From Opitutales bacterium (GTDB lineage: Bacteria; Verrucomicrobiota; Verrucomicrobiia; Opitutales; Oceanipulchritudinaceae), in assembly GCA_016928295.1 (NCBI GenBank), contig JAFGLA010000048.1, positions 35,273 through 99,272 on the forward strand: a stretch of 64,000 nt of DNA. The letters are read 5' to 3'. Below are positions 1 through 8,164 of this stretch, one piece after another (position 1 is the first letter of the stretch; each line of letters begins with the position of its first letter). Under the pieces are notes generated by a model. The model saw nothing but the letters and a program-made list of their open reading frames with translations, searched no databases and had not been told where the DNA came from. The position numbers were made by a program, and so were the translations under genes.

Positions 1-578
1 CGAACGGTGTCCACGTCCCTGTAAGGTTTGTTCTGCCAGTAGTCGTTGCCGTATATTGACAAGGCAGTGATGTGCTGCCGCCCTGCCGCCAGCGACGCCG
101 TGCCGTTGCCGTAGTGAAGGTCCATGTCCAAAACGGCACCGTGCCTTATTCGCCCTGTGGCGAAGAGATCGTCCAGTGCAATGATCAGGCCGTTGAACGT
201 GCAAAAGCCTTCGCCGTGATCGCCGTGGGAGTGGTGGAAGCCGCTGGCAAGAGCCGCCGCGACTCCCGTGTCCAGCGCCTTGTGAGCCGCCGCAACGAGG
301 CCGCCGTTTGTAAGACGGACAGCAGGGAAGAGTTTGTCAGACCACGGGAACTTCTGCTCTTCGGCCAGAGCGCGAGGCTCGCCCGTCTCTATGGCGCGGA
401 TGTATTCAGGCGTGTGCACGCGCAGAAGTTGCTCGATTGTAACGGGTGCCGGTTCGTGGAACAGGGCGGAAGGATCGCTCCGCAGTCGCTCGGCTACGAG
501 GCCGAACTTGCGCATCGGCATTGTGTGACTCTCGCCAATGGGCGCAAAGTAGTCTGGGTGGTAGAATACGGGTATCAT
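1..578 (-). CDS. Histone deacetylase-fold amidohydrolase (AcuC/HDAC family), partial
   Basis: Hydrolase of the zinc-dependent histone deacetylase/acetylpolyamine amidohydrolase superfamily, expected to remove acetyl groups from protein lysines or small amines in the cytoplasm. I translated it directly. It starts at the ATG whose complement is at 576-578 and runs off the left edge, so only about 192 residues are present. Visible are the substrate-channel segment ASGFHHSHGDHGEG (tandem His 115-116) and the metal-ligand motif DMDLHYGNGT (Asp153, His155). An HTMPMRKFGLVAERL stretch near residue 18 resembles class IV bacterial HDACs. The start codon overlaps the stop of the upstream GNAT-like gene (ATGA), so the two are probably translationally coupled. 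The neighbouring amine-catabolism and polyamine-transport genes make an acetylated amine a plausible substrate, but that is inference. Confidence 0.88.
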   Translation of the reverse strand, partial: MIPVFYHPDYFAPIGESHTMPMRKFGLVAERLRSDPSALFHEPAPVTIEQLLRVHTPEYIRAIETGEPRALAEEQKFPWSDKLFPAVRLTNGGLVAAAHKALDTGVAAALASGFHHSHGDHGEGFCTFNGLIIALDDLFATGRIRHGAVLDMDLHYGNGTASLAAGRQHITALSIYGNDYWQNKPYRDVDTV

Positions 579-1423
579 GGGGCCTGTGTTGGCATGTGAA
601 GTGGATAGTGTTTGTCGGGACGGGCGCGGAAGCTTTCAAGCCAATCAAGGCATGGGCGCATATCGCTTTCGCGGAAGCCTTTGGCATACATCGAATAGAC
701 TAGATCTACGCCGGAGTGCAGTTCGGCGGCTGGTACGTCCTGAGCGTTTTCGCGTCCGACTCGGCGCAGTAGAATGTCGAACGGAATGGGTCTTGTGCCC
801 GCGGGGTCGGCGTCAATATCTGTCGGGGAGCGGAAGTCCGGCTGCATGTAGCCAAGGCGTGAGCCGAGCGCCTTGAAGTTTGCCCCTTCATAAGACCTTC
901 GGCGTATTATGTTTGCAGGCTGGGCCGGATCGCGCGGTTCCATTTCGCAAAAGAGTGTCACAGGGGCAGCGGCCCTGCCTGCCCGCCGCGCGCATTCTCT
1001 TGCCGTCGATACGGGAAGCGTTCGCAAAATGGCCGCCAGCCCCCTGCGTCTCCACTTGGGGGTGACGAGCACATGTGATAGATGAACGACTACGTCTTCC
1101 ACCCCTTCGCGCATTATGGCCGTGTGGTCGCGAACGGCCACACACTCATCCCCGCAGTAGAGGAGCATCATCTGATAGAGGAGGCGTTCTCTCCCCTCGG
1201 GTCTGACCGGGTCCCAGTTCATGCGCTGTTCCAGAACAGGGCGTATCTCCATCTCTCCGGCCGCGCTGAAGTATTCGCCCAGCAGGCGGAAGCCCGTCTC
1301 GAAGGGGGCGCTGTCAACCTTTTCGGCAACGACGAGTCTTAGCTCCCGGGGAAGCTCCGCATGTGGTACGGAGTCCCCGGGGGCAAGGTCGGAAGGGTCT
1401 ATGAATGCGGGCCAGTCGGGCAT
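575..1423 (-). CDS. GNAT-like N-acetyltransferase family protein
   Basis: A 282-residue protein, probably an acetyl-CoA-dependent N-acetyltransferase. The support is one segment near residues 115-140, where a beta-strand (VEDVVVHLSHVLVTP) leads into WRRRGLAAIL, which fits the GNAT pyrophosphate-binding motif (Q/R-x-x-G-x-G/A). The rest is diverged and I cannot name a substrate. It begins 15 bp after the alanine dehydrogenase stop and its own stop overlaps the start of the HDAC-fold gene by 4 bp, so aminotransferase, alanine dehydrogenase, this gene and the deacetylase look like one transcript. An acetylase and a deacetylase side by side suggest a reversible acetyl switch or an acetylated-amine route. 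The fold call is moderate and the specific role unknown. Confidence 0.6.
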   Translation of the reverse strand: MPDWPAFIDPSDLAPGDSVPHAELPRELRLVVAEKVDSAPFETGFRLLGEYFSAAGEMEIRPVLEQRMNWDPVRPEGRERLLYQMMLLYCGDECVAVRDHTAIMREGVEDVVVHLSHVLVTPKWRRRGLAAILRTLPVSTARECARRAGRAAAPVTLFCEMEPRDPAQPANIIRRRSYEGANFKALGSRLGYMQPDFRSPTDIDADPAGTRPIPFDILLRRVGRENAQDVPAAELHSGVDLVYSMYAKGFRESDMRPCLDWLESFRARPDKHYPLHMPTQAP

Positions 1424-1438
1424 GTGAATAGAGCTGTT

Positions 1439-2542
1439 CTATGCCGCCAGAGGTGTGAAGGGAAGGTTAAGGGCTTCTGCCACGGCCTTGAAGGTCAGCT
1501 TGCCGTCCATTATGTTCACGCCGGGTATCAGCGAGGCGTCCGCCTTCAGCGCACCCTCGATGCCAAGGTTTGCCAGTTTGCGCAGGTAGGCGAATGTGAC
1601 ATTTGTAAGGCCCTGTGTTGATGTGCGCGCATAGGCTCCGGGCATGTTGGCCACGCAGTAGTGGGTTATGCCGTCCACGATGTAGGTCGGGGCCTGATGC
1701 GTCGTGGCGTGCGAGGTCTCTATGCAACCTCCCTGGTCTATAGCTATATCCACAATCACGCTGCCCTGTCTCATCAGCTTGAGCATGTCGCGCGTGACGA
1801 GCTTGGGAGCCTTGGCTCCCGGGACAAGTACCGCGCCAATCAGAAGGTCCGTTTCCGGCAGCAAGGCTTCGACGTTTGCGCGGTTGGAGAATAGCGTCTT
1901 GCAGTTCTTGGGCATGACCATGTCGAGGTAACGCATACGCTCCACATCGACTTCGAGAATAGTTACATCAGCGCCCATGCCAGCCGCGATTCGCGCCGCG
2001 TTTACGCCTGCCGTTCCGCCGCCGATTACCATGACATTTGCTGGCAATACGCCCGGGATGCCGCCAAGGAGCTTGCCCATGCCGCTGTTATTCTTGGATA
2101 GGTTTACCGCGCCGACCATCGAGGCCATGCGTCCGGCTATCTCGCTCATTGGCTCAAGAAGGGGCAGTTTGCCGTTGCGAAGTACTGTCTCGTAGGCGAT
2201 GCCCGTGCAGCCGCTGGCCAGCATGGCTTCTGTGAGCGGTTTGTCTGCGGCAAGGTGAAGGTAGGTAAACAGAATCTGCCCCTTGCGAAGGAGCGGATAC
2301 TCTATTTCGATCGGCTCCTTTACCTTAACAATAAGGTCGGCGGCGGCGAACACGTCCGCGTGTGCGTCCACCATTGTTGCACCGGCGGCGATGTATTCGG
2401 CGTCGGCATAGCCGGAGCCGTTGCCTGCGCCTTTCTCCACGAGCACGCGGTGCCCGTCTGCAACGAGCTGCTGCACGCCCGATGGAAGCAGGGCGACGCG
2501 ATATTCCTGAGCTTTGATTTCCGTTGGAACTCCGATGATCAT
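1439..2542 (-). CDS. ald: Alanine dehydrogenase
   Basis: Catalyses NAD-dependent oxidative deamination of L-alanine to pyruvate and ammonium (reversible), in the cytoplasm. The 367-residue length is typical. The N-terminus MIIGVPTEIK, Lys75 in VKVKEP and His96 in YLHLA match the substrate-binding Lys and catalytic His of the family, and GGGTAG (174-179) is the Rossmann dinucleotide motif. It lies 59 bp downstream of an omega-type aminotransferase that probably produces alanine from pyruvate, so the two enzymes can regenerate the amino acceptor and release ammonium. The gene is followed 15 bp later by the GNAT-like gene. Family assignment is secure. Confidence 0.95.
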   Translation of the reverse strand: MIIGVPTEIKAQEYRVALLPSGVQQLVADGHRVLVEKGAGNGSGYADAEYIAAGATMVDAHADVFAAADLIVKVKEPIEIEYPLLRKGQILFTYLHLAADKPLTEAMLASGCTGIAYETVLRNGKLPLLEPMSEIAGRMASMVGAVNLSKNNSGMGKLLGGIPGVLPANVMVIGGGTAGVNAARIAAGMGADVTILEVDVERMRYLDMVMPKNCKTLFSNRANVEALLPETDLLIGAVLVPGAKAPKLVTRDMLKLMRQGSVIVDIAIDQGGCIETSHATTHQAPTYIVDGITHYCVANMPGAYARTSTQGLTNVTFAYLRKLANLGIEGALKADASLIPGVNIMDGKLTFKAVAEALNLPFTPLAA

Positions 2543-2601
2543 GACTAGTTTAAACTCCTGTTGTGTAAAATGTTGAGAAATATTGACGCGAGTGCCGGAG
2601 C

Positions 2602-3951
2602 TTACGCCCCTGCCAGTTCATTCAGCCCTGCTTCGACAGCGACGAATAGCTCGTCCACCTCGGCGTGCGTGATGCACAGGGCAGGGGAGATTGCGATAAG
2701 GTTGGCAAGGCCGCGCACGATGGCGCCGTGATTGCGAATAAGCGTCGCCGCTTTCGGGCCAAGGCCGAAGTAGGGGTCCGTCACCTTGCGTCCGTGGTCC
2801 AGCAGCTCAAGAGCGCCCATCAGGTTGCAGCAGCGCGCTTCACCCACAGCGGGATGTGCGCCCAGCGCCAGCAGTTTCTTTTCAAAATACGGACCGATGT
2901 CGTCGTGGACGTACGCTATGGTATTCTCCTTTTCCATAAGCGCGATGTTCGCCAGAGCCGCAGCACAGGGCACGGGGTGCCCGCTGTATGTGTGCCCGTG
3001 CGCATAGTAGCCACCGGCAAACAGGGTCTCGGCCATCTCGGCGCTGATGCGGGTTGCTCCCAGCGGCAGGTAGCCGCTCGTGATGCCCTTGGCAAGGCAC
3101 TGCACGTCCGGGTCCAGATCCCAGGCATCGCTGGCGTACATGGCTCCCGTGCGGCCAAAGCCTGTAATAACCTCGTCGGACACGTAAAGGATGCCGTATT
3201 TGCGCGCCAGCTCTCGCAGCGCCTTCAGGTAAGCGGCAGGTGGCACTATAACGCCGCCCGCGCCCTGAATAGGCTCTGCAAACAGCGCCGCTATCGTCTC
3301 CGGTCCCTCGCGCAGAATGATTTTCTCGGTCTCGGCTACGCACCACTGGCCATAGGCTACGGGGTCCATCTCCGTATCCGCCACGTAGTGATACGGGCCG
3401 GGGGCGTGGATAAAGCCGCTCATGGGCAGTCCGAAGGGCTTTGTGCAGCTTGTAAGGCCGGTCAGGCAGGTGGCGCCAAGCGTCACTCCGTGGTAGGCGT
3501 ATGTGCGGGCGAGGAACTTGTTCCTGTCGGGCATACCCTTCAGGTTCCAGTAGTTGAGGATGGTCTTGATGGCCGTCTCGTTCGCCTCGGAGCCGGAGTT
3601 GGAGAAAATCGTGTGCGTCAGGCGTGGCAGGCCCAGTGAATGGAGCTTTTCCGCCAGCAGCACGGCAGGTTCGGTCGTCGAGTTGAAGAACGATGGATAG
3701 TAGCAGAGCTTTTCAAGCTGCGCCTGTATGGCGTCGATAATCTCGCGCCGCCCGTAGCCCATGTTCACGCACCAGAGGCCCGCGAGGCCGTCCAGCAGCT
3801 TGCGCCCCTTGTCGTCATATACGTAAACGCCTTCCGCGCCAGAGATCACATGCCCGATGTCTCTGGCGTGCATGTCTGCATTGTTGGTGAAGGGGTGCAG
3901 GTGATGCGCCCTGTCGATTTCGCGAAGTGTCATTTCAGCCGTTGCGCTCAT
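2602..3951 (-). CDS. Class III (omega) aminotransferase, putrescine/beta-alanine:pyruvate type
   Basis: PLP-dependent aminotransferase of 449 residues that moves an omega-amino group, probably from a polyamine such as putrescine, to pyruvate, giving an aldehyde and alanine. Motifs in order are SGSEANE (119-125, PLP phosphate), DEVITGFGRTG (259-269, PLP ring) and Lys288 in CLAKGITSGYLP, the Schiff-base lysine. The N-terminal HHLHPFTNNADMH resembles putrescine-pyruvate and beta-alanine-pyruvate enzymes (SpuC-like). The substrate is inferred from the divergent polyamine transporter about 1.4 kb away and from alanine dehydrogenase directly downstream. A LacI regulator gene sits 170 bp upstream on the same strand. 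Confidence 0.9.
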   Translation of the reverse strand: MSATAEMTLREIDRAHHLHPFTNNADMHARDIGHVISGAEGVYVYDDKGRKLLDGLAGLWCVNMGYGRREIIDAIQAQLEKLCYYPSFFNSTTEPAVLLAEKLHSLGLPRLTHTIFSNSGSEANETAIKTILNYWNLKGMPDRNKFLARTYAYHGVTLGATCLTGLTSCTKPFGLPMSGFIHAPGPYHYVADTEMDPVAYGQWCVAETEKIILREGPETIAALFAEPIQGAGGVIVPPAAYLKALRELARKYGILYVSDEVITGFGRTGAMYASDAWDLDPDVQCLAKGITSGYLPLGATRISAEMAETLFAGGYYAHGHTYSGHPVPCAAALANIALMEKENTIAYVHDDIGPYFEKKLLALGAHPAVGEARCCNLMGALELLDHGRKVTDPYFGLGPKAATLIRNHGAIVRGLANLIAISPALCITHAEVDELFVAVEAGLNELAGA

Positions 3952-4057
3952 GTTTTTAAGAATCCTTTGAAAACGATTGTTGTTCTGTCTGCATCCACAT
4001 TCTGCATGGGCAATGCCAGTATGTGAAACATGTCGAATTCTGGTGGCGAATTGCAGG

Positions 4058-4068
4058 CGAATCGTTCA
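4058..4068. promoter_or_regulatory. Candidate LacI-family operator upstream of the aminotransferase operon
   Basis: The sequence CGAATCGTTCA lies about 110 bp upstream of the aminotransferase start. Ten of its eleven bases recur, inverted, in front of the lacI-type gene at 5170-5180. The form (half-sites around a central CG) suits LacI-family operators. It was found by eye and no statistics were run. Confidence 0.3.
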
Positions 4069-4121
4069 CTGAAGCGTGCGGTGTTCAATTTCTTTCAGCG
4101 CAATTTATTCGCTAGGCCGCG

Positions 4122-5165
4122 CTACCTGTCGCTACGCAACGGTTCGTAGTCGGGTTTGCGCAGGGTTGTCCCCTCGTGCCATTCTCCTTTTATCTGCATG
4201 TGCAGCGGGTGCGGGCGTCGTCCCTTGCAGTTCATCTGAAGCAGCGTGGCGATCCTGTCCACGGCGATGATGGACTGCTGCATGTGGAGCTGACTGATGC
4301 CCGACCAGACCGAGTCTTCGTTGAGTACGTACATGGCCAGATATCCGATGTCCTGCGGTATGCGCAGGCCCATGTCCATCATGCGCATGCCTAGCGTTGG
4401 CGTCGGTGCTATGACTATGTCGGGGCGGTGTTCGTCGAGCCAGTTGCGTATGCTCTCGCGGCTCATGTCCGGTGCGGCGTTTGCCAGTATGGGCTCGCAG
4501 CCGGGGTTCATGTGTGCGAAGCGCAGGCACTCGGCGGAGTATCCGTAAGCGGTCCAGTAATCGTCGTCCGGCCCGAGCCACACCTTTGGCCTGCGATAGC
4601 CGCGGGCGAAGGCTTGCTCCAGCGCCATGCGCATATTTGTGCAGTATAGGGCGTAAACATGGTCAAATTGCGGCAATGCGTGCGGCTCGTCCAGCACGAC
4701 CACGGCGTAAGAGTTCCAGTCTATCCACTGCGCCCATTCCTGTTCGCGAAGCGGGGTGGAGAGGATGAGTCCCTGGATTCCGCGTGTCTTTAGTACTTCA
4801 TCCAGTCGCGAAGGCTGCACCCGCTGGTCATGCGCCCATATCTCGCTCATGGTAAAGCCCTGCTCGCGCGCGCGATTCGTTGCGCTCTCGTAAAACTCTT
4901 TCGCCCAAGGCGTTTCGCGCCAGTGATTCGGGTTCGTGGACGAGTTTATCCACGCTATGGGGCAGGTCTGCGCGTGGCTGCGGCGGTTCTTCAGGTGGGC
5001 CATGAGCTGGCCAAGATGGGCGTCGCGCTGATACCCCATGTCCTGCGCAATCTTCTTGATGCGCTCGCGGGTCTCTTCGGGGATGCGCGGATTGTCGCGC
5101 AAGGCATAGGAGATGGTACTGGGGGAATAACCGCTGCTCTTTGCAATTTCTTTGATTGTGGCCAT
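4122..5165 (-). CDS. LacI-family transcriptional regulator
   Basis: Ligand-responsive DNA-binding regulator of 347 residues. The N-terminus (ATIKEIAKSSGYSPSTISYAL, residues 2-22) is a classic LacI helix-turn-helix, followed by the hinge-helix region near residues 35-50 and a periplasmic-binding-protein-like effector domain. It sits between the aminotransferase operon (same strand, 170 bp downstream) and the divergent potABCD transporter, so it is the obvious candidate controller of both. Near-palindromes upstream of itself (5170-5180 and 5206-5217) and of the aminotransferase (4058-4068) may be its operators. The effector is unknown. A polyamine would be unusual for a family that mostly senses sugars. 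Confidence 0.93.
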   Translation of the reverse strand: MATIKEIAKSSGYSPSTISYALRDNPRIPEETRERIKKIAQDMGYQRDAHLGQLMAHLKNRRSHAQTCPIAWINSSTNPNHWRETPWAKEFYESATNRAREQGFTMSEIWAHDQRVQPSRLDEVLKTRGIQGLILSTPLREQEWAQWIDWNSYAVVVLDEPHALPQFDHVYALYCTNMRMALEQAFARGYRRPKVWLGPDDDYWTAYGYSAECLRFAHMNPGCEPILANAAPDMSRESIRNWLDEHRPDIVIAPTPTLGMRMMDMGLRIPQDIGYLAMYVLNEDSVWSGISQLHMQQSIIAVDRIATLLQMNCKGRRPHPLHMQIKGEWHEGTTLRKPDYEPLRSDR

Positions 5166-5169
5166 GTGC

Positions 5170-5217
5170 TGAACGATTCACAAAGCATCGACAAAGGCAA
5201 TACTATTCACCAGTGAA
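5170..5217. promoter_or_regulatory. Candidate operator pair in the lacI-type/potA divergent region
   Basis: Two dyads lie between the divergent starts. TGAACGATTCA is at 5170-5180, and its inverse matches 10 of 11 bases at 4058-4068. TTCACCAGTGAA, a perfect 12-bp palindrome, is at 5206-5217. Their position, just ahead of the regulator's own start and about 100-145 bp before potA, suits autoregulation plus control of the transporter. Assignment is by position and symmetry only. Confidence 0.35.
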
Positions 5218-5316
5218 CGGAGAAGGTCAAAAGCCAGCATACGCAGCCCCACGGGCACCATTGGCACAGTAAATGCAAGTCCTGTGGACAAAGCCACACC
5301 GCATATACTTCGACAC

Positions 5317-6372
5317 ATGGGCCTGACAGCATACGCAGTCTGTAAAAACTACGGGGAGACAAGGGCGCTCTACGACGTGGACCTCGCAGTTAACAAGGGC
5401 GAGTTCTTCACCCTGCTCGGTCCATCGGGCTGCGGCAAGACCACGCTTTTGCGCATAATCGCCGGACTGGAAATGGCGGACAACGGCCGCATCGTAATCA
5501 ACGGCAGGGATTTCACGAAAATCCCCGCCAATCGCAGGCCGGTCAACACCGTGTTCCAGAGCTATGCCATGTTCCCGCACCTCACTGTGCTGGAGAACGT
5601 TTGTTTCGGCCTCATCTCGCGCAGCATACCGAAGGCTCAGGCCATAGAGAAGGCCCGTGCGACGCTGGACCTTGTGCGCCTTACCGGCTTTGAAGACCGC
5701 AAGCCCGACCAGCTCTCCGGCGGGCAGCGCCAGAGGGTGGCCCTTGCACGCGCATTGGCGAACGAGCCGGAAATCCTGCTGCTTGACGAGCCCATGAGCG
5801 CGCTCGACGCCAAGCTGCGCGTTCAGGTGCAGGTGGAACTGCGCCAGATACAGCAGCGCCTCGAAAAGACTTTCATCATGGTGACGCACGACCAGCAGGA
5901 GGCGCTCACAGTGTCCGACCGCATGGCCGTGATGGGCGTCGGGCAGGTGGCACAGTACGGCAGCGTGCGGGAGGTTTACGATCGCCCGCGAAACCGCTTC
6001 GTCGCAGACTTCCTCCAGACGCAGAACTTTCTCGACGCAGAGCGCGTCGGCCAGCGTGAAATATCAACAAATTTGGGCCGTTGGACTCTGGGCGATGATA
6101 TACCGTGGGAAAAGGGCTGCATCACAGTGCGCCCGGAAAAGCTCCAGATAGCCAGCGACGCCTCGGCCTGCGACTTCCGCGCCCGCGTCAACACCGTGAT
6201 ATACCGCGGCTGTTACCAGCAGTTCATTCTGGACAACGGCCTATTGATGGAGACCGAGACCGTCCTGCCCGTGGCGCAGGGCGACGAGCTGATGGTGCAT
6301 GTGCCCAAGGATGCCGTGATAGTGCTGCACGAGGATGAATTCCAGCGCATGGATTTGCGCAAAGTCATATAG
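5317..6372 (+). CDS. potA: Polyamine ABC transporter ATP-binding protein
   Basis: Cytoplasmic ATPase of a polyamine (spermidine/putrescine) importer. I take the ATG at 5317 (351 residues, MGLTAYAVCKNYG) rather than an upstream GTG at 5284, because ABC homology begins there. Walker A is LGPSGCGKTT, the signature is LSGGQRQRVALARAL, Walker B is ILLLDEPMSALD and the switch His is in VTHDQ. A C-terminal TOBE-like regulatory domain follows (about residues 240-345), as expected for PotA. It is the first gene of a potABCD operon, with 9 bp to potB. Confidence 0.93.
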   Translation: MGLTAYAVCKNYGETRALYDVDLAVNKGEFFTLLGPSGCGKTTLLRIIAGLEMADNGRIVINGRDFTKIPANRRPVNTVFQSYAMFPHLTVLENVCFGLISRSIPKAQAIEKARATLDLVRLTGFEDRKPDQLSGGQRQRVALARALANEPEILLLDEPMSALDAKLRVQVQVELRQIQQRLEKTFIMVTHDQQEALTVSDRMAVMGVGQVAQYGSVREVYDRPRNRFVADFLQTQNFLDAERVGQREISTNLGRWTLGDDIPWEKGCITVRPEKLQIASDASACDFRARVNTVIYRGCYQQFILDNGLLMETETVLPVAQGDELMVHVPKDAVIVLHEDEFQRMDLRKVI

Positions 6373-6381
6373 GATAAGAAT

Positions 6382-7317
6382 ATGCAGGACGAAAGCACTG
6401 AACGCGCAAAAGAGGCCCAGCCCATCATCCTGTACAATGGCGAGATGGTCCGCCCCTCGATCATTCGCGCCCGGCAGGCCACATTCATTAGCCCGGGCAT
6501 ACTCGCCATAATCACGCTGCTGGCTCTTCCCTGCATATCGCTATTCGCAGTGGCCTTCATGACGCGCGGTCAGTACGGCGAAATACTCTTTGAACCCACC
6601 TTCGGGAACATCCGCCGCCTGTTCGGTTTCGGTTTCTTCGGCTGGTCGGCGGACAATCTGCTCATCCTCTGGCGCAGCGTGGTCGTGGCCTTCGTCACCA
6701 CCGCGCTCTGCATAGCCCTGTCATACCCGCTGGCATTTTTCCTTGCGGCAAGACCGGCTAAGACCCGCCTTCTCTGGCTGACGGTGCTGCTAATACCGTT
6801 CTGGACCAACCTTGTCATACGCACCTACGCCTGGCTGCTCGTGTTCGACTCCGACATGCCCTTTGCCCGCATCATGGCATGGCTGGGCCTTATGGAGCCG
6901 GGGACCTCCGCCTATCCCAGCCAGTTCGCCGTGTATGTGGGCATGGTCAGCGTGTTCCTACCCTTTGTGGCGCTGCCCATCTACACAGCCGTGGAGAAGC
7001 TCGACTGGTCGATAGTCGAGGCAGCCGTGGACCTTTACTCGAACAAATGGCGCGTGTTCCGCCACGCCATACTGCCGCAGACTCTGCCCGGCCTATCCGT
7101 CGGCATCACGCTCACTTTCGTGCCCGCGATGGGTATGTTCGTAGTGCCGGACATGCTGGGCGGGGCGCGTTACATGCTGATAGGCAACCTAATACAGCAG
7201 CAGTTCGGCACGAGCAGGGACTGGCCCTTCGGCGCGGCCCTGAGCCTCGTCCTCATGATACTGACTCTGGGCGCACTCATGGCGACCGGCGGCAGGCGCA
7301 AGAAAGGGAGAGCATAG
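6382..7317 (+). CDS. potB: Polyamine ABC transporter permease, PotB type
   Basis: Inner-membrane permease of 311 residues. After an N-terminal tail of about 30 residues there are roughly six hydrophobic segments. The cytoplasmic EAA loop that docks onto the ATPase is visible as VEAAVDLYSNKWRVFRHAIL about two-thirds through. The motif WTNLVIRTYAW before the second half is characteristic of PotB/PotH-type permeases. It lies between potA and potC (3 bp gap), and its partner should be PotC. Confidence 0.92.
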   Translation: MQDESTERAKEAQPIILYNGEMVRPSIIRARQATFISPGILAIITLLALPCISLFAVAFMTRGQYGEILFEPTFGNIRRLFGFGFFGWSADNLLILWRSVVVAFVTTALCIALSYPLAFFLAARPAKTRLLWLTVLLIPFWTNLVIRTYAWLLVFDSDMPFARIMAWLGLMEPGTSAYPSQFAVYVGMVSVFLPFVALPIYTAVEKLDWSIVEAAVDLYSNKWRVFRHAILPQTLPGLSVGITLTFVPAMGMFVVPDMLGGARYMLIGNLIQQQFGTSRDWPFGAALSLVLMILTLGALMATGGRRKKGRA

Positions 7318-7320
7318 ACC

Positions 7321-8118
7321 ATGAAACGCTGCTCGATAGGCTCCAGCATAGGCTCGATAGCCATATTCATTTTCCTCTACCTGCCCATGCTCAGCGTGGC
7401 CATCTTCTCATTCAACGCCTCGAAGATGGGCCTGAAATGGGGAGGCTTTTCCACGGAGTGGTACGGCAGGCTCGTGCAGAACGAGACGATACTCAACGCC
7501 GCGTGGAACACGCTGGTGCTCGCAGTCTGCTCGACCTTCATTTCGACAATCATCGGCACGATGCTTGCCATAGGCATGTTCCGCTTCCCCTGGAGCCGCC
7601 GCGCCATGGGCAAGCTGAACCTGCTGCTGCACCTGCCCGTGGTGACGCCCGACATCATATTCGCCGTGGCGCTGGTAATAGCATTCAGCGTCATACGCTA
7701 CCTTACGGGCCTGTTCGAGCTTGGTATGGCCTCGATGATCGTCGGGCATGTGACGTTCCAGATCTCCTTCGTCGCGCTGGCCGTAAAGGGACGGCTGGAG
7801 CTGATAGGGCACGATGTGGAGGAAGCGGCCTGCGACCTGTACGCGGGCTACTGGAGGGTGCTGACGAAGGTTCTGCTGCCCATGCTGATGCCCGGTATAG
7901 TGGCTGGAGCGATGCTGGCTTTCACGCTGTCGCTGGACGACTTCGTAATCAGCTTTTTCACCGCCGGGCCGAAGTCCGGTACCTTGCCCCTGTTCATCTA
8001 CGCATCGGTCAAGCGCGGCATAACGCCGGAGATACACGCCCTGTCCACCATCATAATGGTGGCGACGATCTGCACCGTGGCCCTGATGCAGAAGCTGACT
8101 CCCGACGCAAAACACTAG
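7321..8118 (+). CDS. potC: Polyamine ABC transporter permease, PotC type
   Basis: Second inner-membrane permease, 265 residues and about six membrane segments. The EAA loop is EEAACDLYAGYWRVLTKVLL near residue 165. The segment SLDDFVISFFTAGP near residue 205 is typical of PotC/PotI. Only 3 bp separate it from potB, and the substrate-binding protein gene follows after 46 bp. Confidence 0.93.
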   Translation: MKRCSIGSSIGSIAIFIFLYLPMLSVAIFSFNASKMGLKWGGFSTEWYGRLVQNETILNAAWNTLVLAVCSTFISTIIGTMLAIGMFRFPWSRRAMGKLNLLLHLPVVTPDIIFAVALVIAFSVIRYLTGLFELGMASMIVGHVTFQISFVALAVKGRLELIGHDVEEAACDLYAGYWRVLTKVLLPMLMPGIVAGAMLAFTLSLDDFVISFFTAGPKSGTLPLFIYASVKRGITPEIHALSTIIMVATICTVALMQKLTPDAKH

Positions 8119-8164
8119 GGCTAGATACTTTAGACTACCGACCATCACTCAAAACCATACCGTC

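Noticed and set aside
2665..3639. Long open frame (324 codons) antisense to the aminotransferase
   Set aside because: It is a mirror of a strongly supported class III aminotransferase in GC-rich sequence. Its composition is Arg/Val/His-rich with no domain.
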